64,000 nucleotides of DNA from Zingiber officinale (taxonomy: Eukaryota > Streptophyta > Magnoliopsida > Zingiberales > Zingiberaceae), in NCBI RefSeq assembly GCF_018446385.1, contig NC_056004.1:24806492-24870491 (forward strand), given 5' to 3'. Of the stretch, positions 23,331 to 34,700 are shown one piece after another. Within the stretch, counting starts at the first letter, position 1. Each line of letters starts with the position of its first letter. The notes beneath the pieces were generated by a model that saw only the letters and a program-made list of their open reading frames with translations, ran no database searches and was not told the DNA's origin. The translations under genes were made by a program, and so were the position numbers.

Positions 23331-24553
23331 TCAGTGATTACTGGGGCCTGCGCCGTCGTTGATGGCGGCATTGATGGCCGCCTTGAGCGCAGTCCTGAAG
23401 TTTGAGTCCGCCATAATGTTCCTGACCACCGCGTCGAACGCAGAGGGCGTCATGCCCTCAGCAGTTGGCTGCCCCGCCGCCAATTGGGCAACAGCGCCAC
23501 CAACCATGGCGGACGATGGCACCTGGAGCTGGGAAGCCAAGGCGCTGTTTTGAGCTTGCGTGAGGTCCAGTGTCACGGTGGGAACCGGCGCAGAGGCGGA
23601 GATGCTGACGGTGCCGCCGGAGGCGAAGGGGATCGCCGGGTTCATCAACACGCTGCCACTTTGCACGGAATTCGACAACATCATCCTCGCCGCAGCAGAG
23701 GTGGCGTTTGCCATCATTAAAGCCGGCGGCGGCAGTGGGTGGCTGTGAGTCCCTTCGTACGTGACCACCAATACCGACTTATCCTCCGCGCACCTTTGCA
23801 GCTACAAACTCATTATCGATTAAATCATATGGATATATAAAACACTGAGAATTAATCGAAAAAACAAAAAAGAAAAGAAAAAGACGATCACCTTCTTTCG
23901 AACGGGACATTGATCGGCCATCGTGCAACGGTAATAAGCACGGGGGGCCGGATTTCCTTTAGCCTTCTTCTGCCCATACTTCCTCCACTGGCAACCATCC
24001 TGATTCTGTTCAATCGAACTCCATCACATCAGAATCAATATAATTAAACATAATCGATCAACAAATTGTTCTTACCTTGTTTTCTTCAGTTTTGAGTCGA
24101 ACAGAGACGCGAACTTTTTTCGTCGCGATTCCTTCTGGATCCCTGTCATTGGAATCACGATTGGACGGCGCAACAACTCCGCCTCGATTGCTTTGGAGAC
24201 GTTCTTCGTCGTAAGCGATTCGCCTTCGGAGGTAGTCGTTCATGATGGTGCGGTGTCTCAACGCCTCTCTCAGTTCTTTGTTCTCTTCCTTCACCAGTCG
24301 TAGCTGGGTCTCCAAGAACGGCGGCGGACGATTTCCATTGACTTGGTCGTCCTCTTCCTCCTCTGACTCGACGTCGTCGGCCGCCGAATCGTCCGTGCTC
24401 GCGAAGAACACCCGCAATCTAGTCTGCAGAAAATATACAAATTGCAAGATTTTGTAGATGATCGATGCTTATTTATGACACCGATTTACAGATATATAGA
24501 TGAGAAATCATTGTGTGCGATGATCGACTCACGTCGACTGGGGGCTTGACCAT
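23331..24553 (-). CDS. Group IIb WRKY transcription factor (complete, 4 exons, 317 aa)
   Basis: Nuclear DNA-binding regulator of W-box promoters. Minus-strand exons: 24553-24533 (7 codons, MVKPPVD), 24423-24076, 24005-23892 and 23801-23331 (with stop). All introns are GT-AG and phase 0. Exon 2 carries an acidic stretch (ESEEEEDD), then the group IIb leucine-zipper coiled coil ([19 protein letters not shown]), then a basic [12 protein letters not shown] nuclear-localisation region. Exon 3 holds WRKYGQK and the first zinc ligands. The finger is C-X5-C (CTMADQC) with the C-X23-H-X1-H ending THSH in exon 4, and an intron interrupts the domain after PVRKK as is usual for IIa/IIb members. The C-terminus is Ala/Pro-rich and ends with the conserved [19 protein letters not shown] helix. 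The protein is short for IIb, with few residues before the coiled coil. The ATG at 24553 is the only start compatible with exon 1; an upstream exon cannot be excluded. Confidence 0.95.
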
Positions 24554-25654
24554 GTCGTTGGATGCCGTCGTCTTCTCCGTACAATTCACTAATTTACAGA
24601 AATAGAAAGAGGTAGAGACGGCGGAGGCGGAAGAAGACTCGGTTAATTGCTTGAAATTAAGAGAAAATTTTGAGGGTTTATAGGACTGCCGTTGGAGGTT
24701 TACGTACGGTAGCCGATTCGAAGTATTTATGGCGCTTGATAATTTCTAAGAATTTGTTGACTAAGTCATTCAGAAATTTGACTGAGCTTATCAATTATTT
24801 GTCTTGTCTTGTGCTTGTGCAGTTATATTCTTTCGATTCGGATATTCAATTCATTGACGTCATCAGTAATTCTATCTTGATTGGGCTTGTTAATTATGAT
24901 TTTAATGATTATTTAGTGTTTATCCTTTACAAAAATATTTAATATCAATTTGTACTTTTAAATTTACATCCTGCAATCGCGGATCGTAGATAGTATATTT
25001 ATATTTATTGAATTAAATTTATATGATATAAATTTTTTTAATTTCTGTGTTAAAATAAAAAGTTATTGAAGATGCAGAATAATTATACAGTTGATCGTGC
25101 ACGTTAATAAATCGACAACGGCTTATGTAGAAATTGGAATTAAGTTAAATTTACACTATAATAAATTGGCAAAAAATTGGAACTAACTTTTGTATTTTGG
25201 ATTTATTTAAAACTGAGAAAAATATGTCTATTTCTTATCGTTAAAATTATATATTGTGAAAAATAATTTCAACCTTGTTGAATTCTTTGGAACGAGAAAT
25301 TCCAAAAACATGATTGAATTTCGAAATCCTAAATTTTTGACATAAGAATTTCTGAATTCTCAATGTATTACCCACCTAGTAGAAGAATATATAGAGTTGG
25401 TAATGTTTTTTAAAAGATTATGGAAATGAAGAATATCACTCTTTTTAAAAGATAATACTGGAAATGTTTTTTAAAATAAAATCTAAATTTAAAAATTATA
25501 TAAAAATCACTCTTTGGTTTTATCTGTTTGACTTGGTAAACTAAACTTACGGGCTTCATTTTTTTCTGAGAAAATAATTTAATCATTTTTAAATATATAC
25601 TTTTTGGTGTTTAAATGTCATACTGAAATTTAATAAAAATAATTTTCCTCTTAT
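24554..25654. other. 5' flank of the WRKY gene and AT-rich intergenic DNA
   Basis: 24554-24680 should hold the WRKY 5' UTR and core promoter. No TATA element was confidently placed. 24900-25650 is AT-rich with no recognised feature. Confidence 0.45.
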
Positions 25655-25897
25655 GTCGTCAGGTGTCCACTTTTACATCTCGGGAAGAAAGTTGGCTGTC
25701 AATGGGGATGGAAAAGAATTTAAATATCTCTATAATGATATGATATCGTATATTTTGAATTTAAACCCTCATAGTTTTGTTCTTGGACTCTACCGAAAAG
25801 GTCTCATGCCAATGAAAATATTTTTTTCTTATAAACTCATGATCTTTTTCATGTGTTTTCAATATGGGATTATGTTTACAACCTTACGACCCCAACA
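25655..25897 (+). repeat. Fragment of a dispersed LTR
   Basis: It contains the series 'gaaagttggctgtcaatggg', 'aatgatatgatatcg', 'aaaccctcatagttttg', 'ttgggctctacc'-like 'ttggactctaccgaaaagg' and 'tctcatgccaatg', then 'ataaactcatgatc' and a 'ccccaaca' end at 25897. This order is familiar from a widespread plant LTR class. The 5' end is missing or unrecognised. Confidence 0.55.
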
Positions 25898-27598
25898 CTG
25901 ATGAGTGAAGCAAAGCAGATGGAAAGTCTCGGTGCATGAAGCCAAGTAGATGAAAAGTTTTGGTGAGTGAATCCAGACAATTAGGAAGTCCTAGCGAGTA
26001 AATCTAGATAATTAGGAAGTCTTAGTAAGTGAAATCAGATAGATGAAAAATCTTGATCAGTGAAGTCAGAAAGTTGAAAAGTCCTAGTGAGTGAAACCAA
26101 GCAGATGAAAGTCTAAATAAGTGAAGTCGGACAATTGAAAGTCTTGATGAGTGAAGCCAGATAGATGGAAAATCCTGATGAGTGAAGTCAAGTAGTTAGA
26201 AAGTCCTGGTGAGTAAAGTCAGATAATTGGAAAGTCTTAGTGAGTGAAATCTTAGCGAGTAAAACTAGATGGTGAAAAGTCCTGGTGATTGAAGCCATGC
26301 ATTGAAAAGTCTAGGTGGGTCAAAAGTTGACTGGGCACCTGTGTTTGGAAGTCCAAGTTGATCATGGAGAACTAGACACTTGGTACGAGAAGAAAAGTCC
26401 AGGTGAATCATAGGTTAATCGAACACCTGGAGTTTGGAAATTAAGTAGGTCATGGAGAACCGGACACTTGACCTGAGAAGAAAAGTCTAGGTGGGTCAAA
26501 AGTTGACTAGAGACCTGGTGTTTGGAAGTCCAAGTGAATTATACAGGACTGGACACTTGGCACGAGGAGAACAATCCAAGTGGGTCAAAGGATTGACCGA
26601 ACACTTGGTGGAGAAGTTCTAATAGATCACGGTTGACCTAATATTGTGTAAGGGAATCCTAGACTTGGATTAAGTAAGTTAGGGTTGGAGAATCGATTGA
26701 GATAATTGATTGACTCTAAGCTAATTGATTAGGCAATTGATTAGGAGGTTCTTGTGAGAATACAGAAAAAGTTGAATCGATTAGTTAATTGATTGGGTAG
26801 AACCTAATCGATTGGATCAATCGATTAGGGACAGGAAATTCTCGAAGAGGAATTCAGGAAAATATGGTTGAATCGATTGACCCAATCGATTCAGTCATAC
26901 TAATCGATTAGGTCAATTGATTAGGTAGAGTATTTATCGTGAGAGAGGGAATCGATTGAGTTAATCGATTAAGGCCTTTTTACGAGTGGACAGATTTGCA
27001 GAATCGATTGGGTAATCGATTAAGGTTTTTAAATCGATTGGGATGACTCACCAATCGATTAGGATTCGAAAAAAAAAATTTATAAGTTGTTGGACTGTCG
27101 ATTGACGTGGTAATCGTTTAAGGAGAAACTTAAGTGATTAAGGCGCATGAGGTAATCCTATAAAAGAGTTTTTCGTGACCGTTCTGCATAGAACTCTACA
27201 CAGCTAGTTCATGAGATTTGGGGAGATAAGTACTGTGCATTTCTCACCTTCAAGAAGCATTCCAAAGCAAGAAAAGCTCAAGCAAATCAAAATTCAAAGT
27301 GCTAAGTCGTGTTTCGATTTGCATTGACATTTGTTTCCTTGTTTTGAGTTTTATTATTCTTGAATTTGTACGAGGCATCTCTGTTTCCAGATTGTTGTTT
27401 CTGAAAAAAAATGTTTTCATAATGTAGATGTATACACTATATAAATAAATCTTTGGATTAATCATCTTAAGAAGATCAATACTAAATAAATCCTTTATAT
27501 TAACAGGGAAGAGTTTCCTTCAAATATTATACTATAAAATCATCTTCATCGAAACAAGCCACCTATTCACCCCACATCTAGCTCCCCTTATCCCAACA
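25898..27598 (+). repeat. Decayed solo LTR with gtgagtgaagccagg and aatcgattgg repeats
   Basis: 25898-26300 is a degenerate tandem array of 'gatggaaagtcctggtgagtgaagccagg'-type units (about 28-40 bp), also found in the LTRs at 35400-35560 and 40330-40520. 26690-27060 has at least eight cgattgg..aatcgatt inverted motifs. 27540-27598 ends with 'ctattcaccccacatctagc..cccaaca', the 3' end style of the LTRs at 36579 and 43118. Plus-strand orientation is inferred from that ending. No coding sequence is associated. Confidence 0.65.
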
Positions 27599-28055
27599 CT
27601 TGTTTCAAAAACTATGCAGTGGCATTTTATTAGAATTTACACACGCAAAAAAAGCTCTTAATAACAGCAATTCATCAGGTCTAGATTTTTATTTTTGTTT
27701 ATATTTTTCTTATCTTCGGCCTGTAATTAGTGAATAATTTAAAATGTATATAATAACATCGAAATTTCTGGGATATCTAATGAACAATAAGGTAAATTAA
27801 AAATAAGCTAAGGACCAAACCAAATGGTTAAAATTGTAACTATAAGGGCTAATAATAATCAACATAGTAGCCACACTTTCATTGTTCAGTTAAACCCCAA
27901 CGATCTAGAAAAACCACTGGCAAAAATGTCTCAAGGGAGTCAAAATTTTGATTTGATTTTAATTTCAATTTTGCGTTATTCTATCAAGAATATGAGCGAA
28001 AGGAAAAGATAGAAATAAAGAATGTAGCTATGAAAGTGAATATATCAGTTAATGC
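27599..28055. other. Intergenic; 3' flank of the queuosine-salvage gene
   Basis: No gene recognised. The last about 200 bp may be the 3' UTR of the gene that ends at 28056. Confidence 0.45.
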
Positions 28056-31000
28056 TTAATAGTATATCGATAACGTCCGATGATGCGCCAAATCAGAGTC
28101 TTGAACCCCCTTGGACCAAAGCCAAAGATCCATTTCAACACTGAGCACCTGAACCCAAAACATGAGAAGCAATTCAAAATTAATTTACAGTGATGAAGAT
28201 GACCTTTAACAAGGAACAAAAAATTTAGTTAACCCTCTTTAACTCAAATTTAGTAAACCAAGGGAATGCCTACCTTCTTCGCAAACTTTGACTCTATGAG
28301 ATCTCTCATTTTTTCCACGGCATAAATAGTGCAAGCGCGAATCTCAATCTCCTCCTCACTGCCAGAAGATATTTCGATCTTTGAGTCGATTGAGTTAGAC
28401 AAAGTTGAGCTGTATTTCAGCACACCAAGTTGCTCCAGCACAGCAGGAACAATATAGTCCGCGAATATTGTGATTGACCCAATGTCGTAGAATTTTCCAT
28501 GTCCTTGACCCTTGAAGGCACCCCACACATCAGCGACAAAGATCTGCGCTCTCTTGTATAGAAAAACTTGGCGACCCTTGTATAGAGAATGATCTCGGAA
28601 ACCTAATTGTCCACAACACTTTAAGTATTCAGTAAGGATATGCCACATGGGAACTAACAAAAACTGGAATTGAGATCATGCTCAATGCTCAGATACATTT
28701 GTTAAAGTCAGTTTACACAGGAAGAATATATTACCAGGAAAATGACGCGTCACAAGTGTAACTAAACGTGCAGCAGAATTTCCAGCTGCCTTTACAAGAT
28801 TAGCTGCCTGCCCTTCGTAGCTTCTCTCAAGTTCAGTTCCTACCTGTAACGATAGAAGAAAAGGGAAGTGATGACTGGAAACTTATCGATCATGTTAGTT
28901 TTCTGTTGCAAAAAGTCTGTTCTCCATCCACACTAAACAATCAAAATACTTGAGAATGATTGCAAGTCACGAGGAAACACATGGAAAAAAGATAATGCCA
29001 ATCATGAACTAACTCATTAACTTATTAAGCTCCATCACAATGGACTAAAAATGTTTTCCCTTAAGTTAAAACCAACCAAATTTATCTACGCTTATAACAC
29101 CATGAGCTAACAATTTACGATGTGAGATTAAATTAGAATGTTACAATCTCATCCACTTTAGATTTGACATCAATGACAAGATCCAAGCTCAAACCCGTAG
29201 CTCAAAAATTAGCCTTATACCATCACACAGTCCTTTACAATAATCCCACCATATCTTATTAACAATTTCACTTTGATACCAATTTGACAATACATACATG
29301 AGAGAATGGACCGTCAACTTTTCAGAATCAACTACTACAATAACAACAACAAAAAGTCTTATCCCACTAGGTGGGGTCAACTAAACTTTTGATACAAAAT
29401 ACTTAAAAGTAATAATAGTTCACTTATCGAATTTTATAACCTCCATTAGAGCACAACTTAGTGTGGTGCTAAACAAAGGTGTCACACTAACAAGACAATT
29501 GTCCTATAATTCATGCCCTTATGCTTGAGACACATCTTGTGATAAACAAAAAATGATAAGCTCATTAAAGATGAAAACAATAAAAAATTCAGAATAATAT
29601 TCCTTTTCTCTGATGGTCAACAGATAAAAAAAAATAAAATGCATATCATTTTTGCTTTGCTTTTATACCATTTAATTTTCACAACTTACCTGGGCAACTA
29701 TTAACTGATTGATTGTATCTTCAAATTCACAAATGAGAGATAAACCCATTAATTTATCATACTCAACAATAAAGGTTATCACCTCATGCAACAATCGAAT
29801 TCGCTCCTCCTCCAATGGCAGTGGGCGGGGCCAATTTAACAGTTCACGAAGTTGAGGGCCTAATATATGCAAAGGATAGAGTTCCATGACTTATTCAGTG
29901 TTCAAGAACAGAATAGTTTGCTAACAAAAATCAATACAATAATAAGGAACTAGGCTTAGATGAAACATGCCCAAGACAATAAAATATATACATATCCAGA
30001 ATAGCTCTCCCTACCATCGTAAGTTTGTAAGCGATCAGCATCAAGAACAGAATTATCCTGCTGAAGTGCGGCCTTCAAGCCTGATGCCAGATGATCATAG
30101 CTTAACTCTTCATCTACAAAGTTGCAGTACCATATGCACCAACTTCAGTAGAAGATTGTGGGATATAGAAAGCGGAACATAGAAAGAATTTGCTATGAAC
30201 AACTTCATAAATCAAGAAAGCAAGACATTTGCAAGGAGATGCTACATCTTAGGTGGCTCACTAATTTGCAAGTACTTTTAAACAAAATCTGGAAGGCAAA
30301 TAATCCTATATATTATATGTTAAATGTTGAATCAAAATCTCTTGGTTAGTTGGACAGAATTTGACTTTATAGAAACGTAGAGCGTATAGAGTGTTCCGAG
30401 GAAATGCCCAATTGATGGATCAATTTCCTATTTAATTGATTTCTTTGTATCAAGGTTAGAGACAGCAAAAAGGGTTAATTTAGGTCAGGTAGTGGCATTT
30501 ATAACAACTTGAACTACATCCAAACCGTTGTGGCGTCAAGTTATTGGGCCATTTGACAAGTTCTAGATGAAACTAAAACATAAGTTCCATAAGAAAAGGT
30601 AGATGAGACTAGAACTAGAAAGATGGTGGAAACTACTAATGTTTGCAGTGTTGGAACTTGCTGAACATACTCTCCGGTTATACGGATTCTACAGATTTAC
30701 TCATAAAGACAAGATAGACAAACCAACTGGAAATTTAAAACGTGGGTAAAAATAACCAAACATAGAATATTATGAAGATTTCCAAGTATATCTCAGGTCA
30801 CAACATAAAGATCATATTTATCATTCAGTATGAAGGTGAATAGGAAGGAGAATTAACCTTTATGAATTATTATCTTATAAATAGAAACAATTTGATTACC
30901 ACAATATTTAAATATATTTAAAAAATACCAGTCAATAATTGAACAGAGCGTGAATGCATGTGCTGAAATCGGATAAGAGTTGAGAATAAAACATGAAAGT

Positions 31001-31869
31001 ATGTCAATGACTTAAAGACAAAACGTACCTGGCCAAAAACAGAAGTTGATAGCATCTAGAACAAGCAGGTATTGAACAGTTAATGGCCCACCATCAAAGT
31101 AGTGGATTCCTTCAAAATCCCATTCAACTTTTGGTACTGAACCTTGAATGCGATCAGCTACATTCTCGATCTCTATTTAAAAAGGAAGTGAAAGAAAAAA
31201 AAAAGGTTAAATTTGGTTGAGAGAAAATATTCCATAGCAGAATTAAGACGAAAAATAAGGAAAAGATAGTGCCATATTTTTATCAGAGGTTGGTATGACT
31301 TTATTTTGCAGCAATTACATTTTATCTCTATTTAAAACTACAATGGACGTGATTTGACATTTTTGCCGGTACTGCCAACAGCAAACAAGGAATCCTTGGT
31401 TGTTGCAACTGATCCGGGAAAGTATTGTTGTAAAAAACTAGCATGCATTTCAAATGCCTAAAAAGGATTTTTATATTCAATTATGTTCATTTATATCATT
31501 TTATTTCCATTAGATCGGACGGAAGTGAAGAAGAAACAATTATCTGATAAACACAATATTTACTTTCTTTCAATTTCATCCCAGCAAATAAAATGGATGA
31601 AAAAAATATATATTTGACAATACCATTTTAATAACAAATTCGACTAGGCTTCATGTAGAACAGAACCACAAGAGGGAACATATTAAATCCAATTGAAAGG
31701 AGAGAGGAGGAAAATAGATCGCAATCGTAATGAGAACCACGCTAAGGTACTGCAGACCTTTAAACAACAAAAAGAAGTCCAAAAAGGTAAGAAGGTCACC
31801 TAAAGAGTCGACCTTGACGTGCTTAGCGTGGCTCGCGACCCAGGCTGAAGTTTGTCTCACTTCCTCCAT
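28056..31869 (-). CDS. QNG1: Queuosine salvage protein (DUF2419, QNG1/C9orf64-type), complete, 7 exons, 337 aa
   Basis: Proteins of this family release the queuine base from queuosine 5'-phosphate for reuse in tRNA wobble modification. Minus-strand exons: 31869-31800, 31172-31029, 30113-30015, 29859-29690, 28843-28735, 28602-28274 and 28148-28056 (TAA). Every GT-AG junction keeps frame and split codons close correctly. The N-terminus is MEEVRQTSAWVASHAKHVKV. Exon 2 has IHYFDGGPLTVQYLLVLDAI and NFCFWP, exon 4 the ..LEEERIRLLHEV helix, exons 5/6 FPGFRD, exon 6 YKRAQIFVADVW, FADYIVPAVLEQLGVL and EEEIEIRACTIYAVEKM, and the last exon MDLWLWSKG. Length and motif order match the family (about 340 aa in animals). 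No frameshift or premature stop was seen, so it looks functional. The symbol is by family, not from a known locus name. Confidence 0.94.
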
Positions 31870-32708
31870 TCGACCAATTCAATCGCCAAATTTCTAACCT
31901 TATTCTCCTCTCTCAAACGTAAAGCGGGGAGAGGGGACAATGCGACGGCGGCTAGGGCGAATCTAGGCGCACGCTGCAATCACTCGAGTCGGCTTCCTCT
32001 TAACTCTTATGGCAATGACCAAAATGACAGAAAAGCCCCAGACAGGTCATCATCTGCCAATCACTCGGAAGCCAAGTAAAGGCAGGAGAGAAATATAATG
32101 TGAAAAAATATCCTTGGAAGAAGGAAAAAGGAAAGATGAGGTCGCCGTTGCAACCGCGACCTCGTGGACCGTGGCTAGCTGTGGTTGCGGCCGCAGCCTC
32201 GCGGGTCAGCGGAGAGGCTGCGATCATGATCTGAGGAAAGGGTTTCGACTCGTGTTAATTCTATCCTTTCTCTCGTTCGAACCTTGGAGTAAATAAATAG
32301 GGTAGTGCGTGTCTATTTCATCGTGGTCCTTCACCTATATACGTTTGGCTCGTCTTCTCAAACTTCGGCGTGTTCTTGCATAGCAGTGGCGATCCTCTTC
32401 CAGTTGCTGTCGCCGTTACTCCGTCTGGAGCAGTCGATCGAGCAACACGATGAAGTTCTGCTAGGGAAAGATAAATAAAGAGAAGAGAAGAGAAGAGAAG
32501 AGAAGATGCTCACAAATTAATGGCGTTAGCGCCAGCAGCTGCCGACGGAGAGGAAAGATTCACCGGAAGAAGAGGGTAGCTCTGTCTAGGCCCTAGGGAG
32601 TATTCAACAATCAACAGCAAAAGAAGGTCGGGGAGGAGTCCAAACTTTAGTTTCTCAAATTTGGCTGAAATTAATTTAGTAACTAGTGCAAAGTTTCAAG
32701 GTGACTTA
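31870..32708. other. 5' flank of the queuosine-salvage gene; GA microsatellite
   Basis: It holds the presumed promoter and 5' UTR of the minus-strand gene. (GAGAA)n at about 32476-32506 is a short microsatellite. A small plus-strand frame from 32521 (MALAPAAADGEERF, 18 codons to a stop) is too short to call. Confidence 0.5.
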
Positions 32709-33090
32709 GGTGGCATCCACAATGGGAGCTCATTGCCGACGTGGAAATGGGAGCGAGCTCCCTCGATTTACGCAAGGAGGAAACTGCACATTCATTTATT
32801 ATTTATTATTTATTTATTTTTTAAACTTTTTATTAATGTTTTTTTAAAACATAGAATGTAAAAATATAATTTAATTTTTAATATTATTCTATGGTATCAA
32901 TTTAAATTTTATAAACATTTAATTATATATATTGTAAAATATACTCGAGAAATGGAATATATATATAATAAAAAAATGTATGATTTATAAAGGAATTGTT
33001 GAGAGGGTTTTAATAATATAAAGATGGGTAAGATTTCTTACTTTTGGCGTGGTGCTGATGTGATATCATAAGAGCTCTTGGCAGTCCTGG
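32709..33090. mobile_element. Harbinger-family MITE
   Basis: The left end gtggcatccacaatgggagctc and the right-hand block 'aaaggaattgttgagagggttttaataat..gatgggtaagatttc' match the termini of the Harbinger units at 55007-57733, for example 57617-57690 'aaaggagttgttgagagattttttgata..'. It is an internally deleted, non-coding copy with an AT-rich core. Exact ends and TTA duplication are not clean. Confidence 0.65.
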
Positions 33091-33118
33091 GTGACTTCCC
33101 GAGCCCAACATTTTTAAA

Positions 33119-33121
<3 letters not shown>

Positions 33122-33156
<35 letters not shown>

Positions 33157-33256
33157 AATTAGGTTAAGTTTTACTGTTTTACAAGTTTTCATTTGCCATA
33201 TATATATATATATAGGAATTAGGTTAAGTTTTACTGTTTTACAAGTTTTCATTTGT
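33122..33256. repeat. 44-bp duplication separated by (TA)n
   Basis: 'ataggaattaggttaagttttactgttttacaagttttcatttg' occurs at about 33154-33196 and 33211-33256. Each copy is preceded by an (AT)n run (33122-33153 and 33199-33212). Slippage or unequal exchange through the TA runs would explain it. Confidence 0.85.
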
Positions 33257-34048
33257 CACTCCTTTGTCGATTTCCACCCCGCTATGCACCTCTCAAGTCT
33301 CACCATTGCGTCTCCTTCATTCTCTAATTCTCTCTTGGCTTCTCTTTTCTGAGTCTTCTCTTTCCCAAGAATCCCAACAAATTTAATTAATCCTTTTTTC
33401 AATTTTGTCTACTCTGCCTGTGACTCTGAGTCTTCGTCACTCTGCTAGGTTGCGCGATTGCACTAGTGCTCCTTTGCCTATGCTTTACACGGTTGCACCT
33501 CCTGCACGTTGCACCTGAAGGTTCAGAACCTTTGCGGCTTGCGTTGTGACTTGCGAGTAACAGCAAGTCAACGAGTTACGACAACCAACGGTTGTGCTAT
33601 CTACAGATCTACTCATCTTCAACTCTTCGTCTACAACTGCAAGTGCAAGACTGCAAGTCTTCAAACTCTGCATGGTCTGTACCTTCATTCTCCATCATCG
33701 GTGGCGGAGGCTTTGTTCACAATGTTATTAACTTAATTGTTCATCTATTCATAGAATAGGATTTTTTTTGGTTAACTAATTAATTGTAAATTTAGAATTT
33801 AATATTGACTTAATTGTTAAATTAACAAATAGGTGCTTAGCCTCGTGCGTTATGTCTTGAGTCAGTGACTACCGACTACTGTACTATAGTCTACTGAGCC
33901 TGAGATGCTTAAGTTGCTAAGCTTGCTAATAATTTTGATCTAAGTGATATTATTCATTTTATACTGAGACTTGGTTGATTAAATTATAGTTTTACAATTG
34001 TTGTGGTTTTGTGAATTATAATATGTTACTGAGAAAACATATTTCTAG
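33257..34048. other. Probable 5' untranslated part of the split hAT element
   Basis: No gene of its own was recognised. It precedes the hAT transposase start at 34049. A terminal inverted repeat for that element was not found. Confidence 0.35.
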
Positions 34049-34327
34049 ATGCAAAAAAAGAAAAAGAGAAAGACTAGAATAATTAATTTAATCACAAAGA
34101 GATGCTCTTAATAAATTCTTTGTTAAAAATACAAATTCTAATGAAAATATAAAAATTTTAAATAGGGATAATATAGATGAGTCTAAAAAAATTCATGATG
34201 TTAATGATAAGTCTAATGAAATTCATGATGTTAATGATAATAGAGATAATTTAAGAGAGCATGAAAATGTTACTAATGTAGTAGATAATGAAAATACTAA
34301 TATTGATAAACAATTTATTTCTCCACT

Positions 34328-34412
<85 letters not shown>

Positions 34413-34700
34413 CCAAGGAATTGGGATAATCTTGAAAATAATGCGCGTAATATTTTAGTTGAAAAGGGGCATATAAGAGAAATAAATCTCACATTTCCTT
34501 TTGATCACCTCTAGACATTTTTTAAGTGCTCATTATTTTAAAAAGTTACGTTAACGGAGAGGTAAGAGACCGAAAGTGGTTGGTATACAGTAAACATGTA
34601 GATAAAGTTTATTGCTTTTGTTGTAAGTTATTTAAATATGAAAATAATAGAAGTTCTTTAGCAAATGATGAGTTTAGAGATTGGAAACATATTAGTGAAT
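34049..34700 (+). pseudogene. TTF-type hAT transposase pseudogene, piece 1 of 3 (N-terminal)
   Basis: It starts ATG (MQKKKKRKTR) and continues in broken frames with an Asn/Asp-rich linker (EIHDVNDNRDNLREHEN). An expanded (TA)n run (34330-34409) follows, then the TTF zinc-finger region: [40 protein letters not shown] and DWKHISEL. The CFCCKLF ligands are typical of plant TTF/ZMYM-like hAT transposases. Several stops and the TA expansion make it non-functional. It breaks off at 34700, where a gag-only LTR element is inserted with target duplication TGAAT, and continues at 41678. Confidence 0.85.
34330..34409. repeat. (TA)40 microsatellite
   Basis: Eighty bases of uninterrupted ta repeat inside the hAT coding remnant, within the linker before the TTF finger. 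Confidence 0.97.

Noticed and set aside
24670..24942. 90-codon plus-strand frame upstream of the WRKY gene
   Set aside because: AT-rich, no recognisable domain, and in the promoter region of the divergent gene; chance frame.
32521..32577. Short frame MALAPAAADGEERF..
   Set aside because: Only 18 codons before a stop; a donor-like ggtagc follows, but no partner exon was recognised.
33257..34048. Left terminal inverted repeat of the split hAT element
   Set aside because: No sequence matching the GC-clustered tail at 48375-48430 was found, so the element's left end is left undefined.
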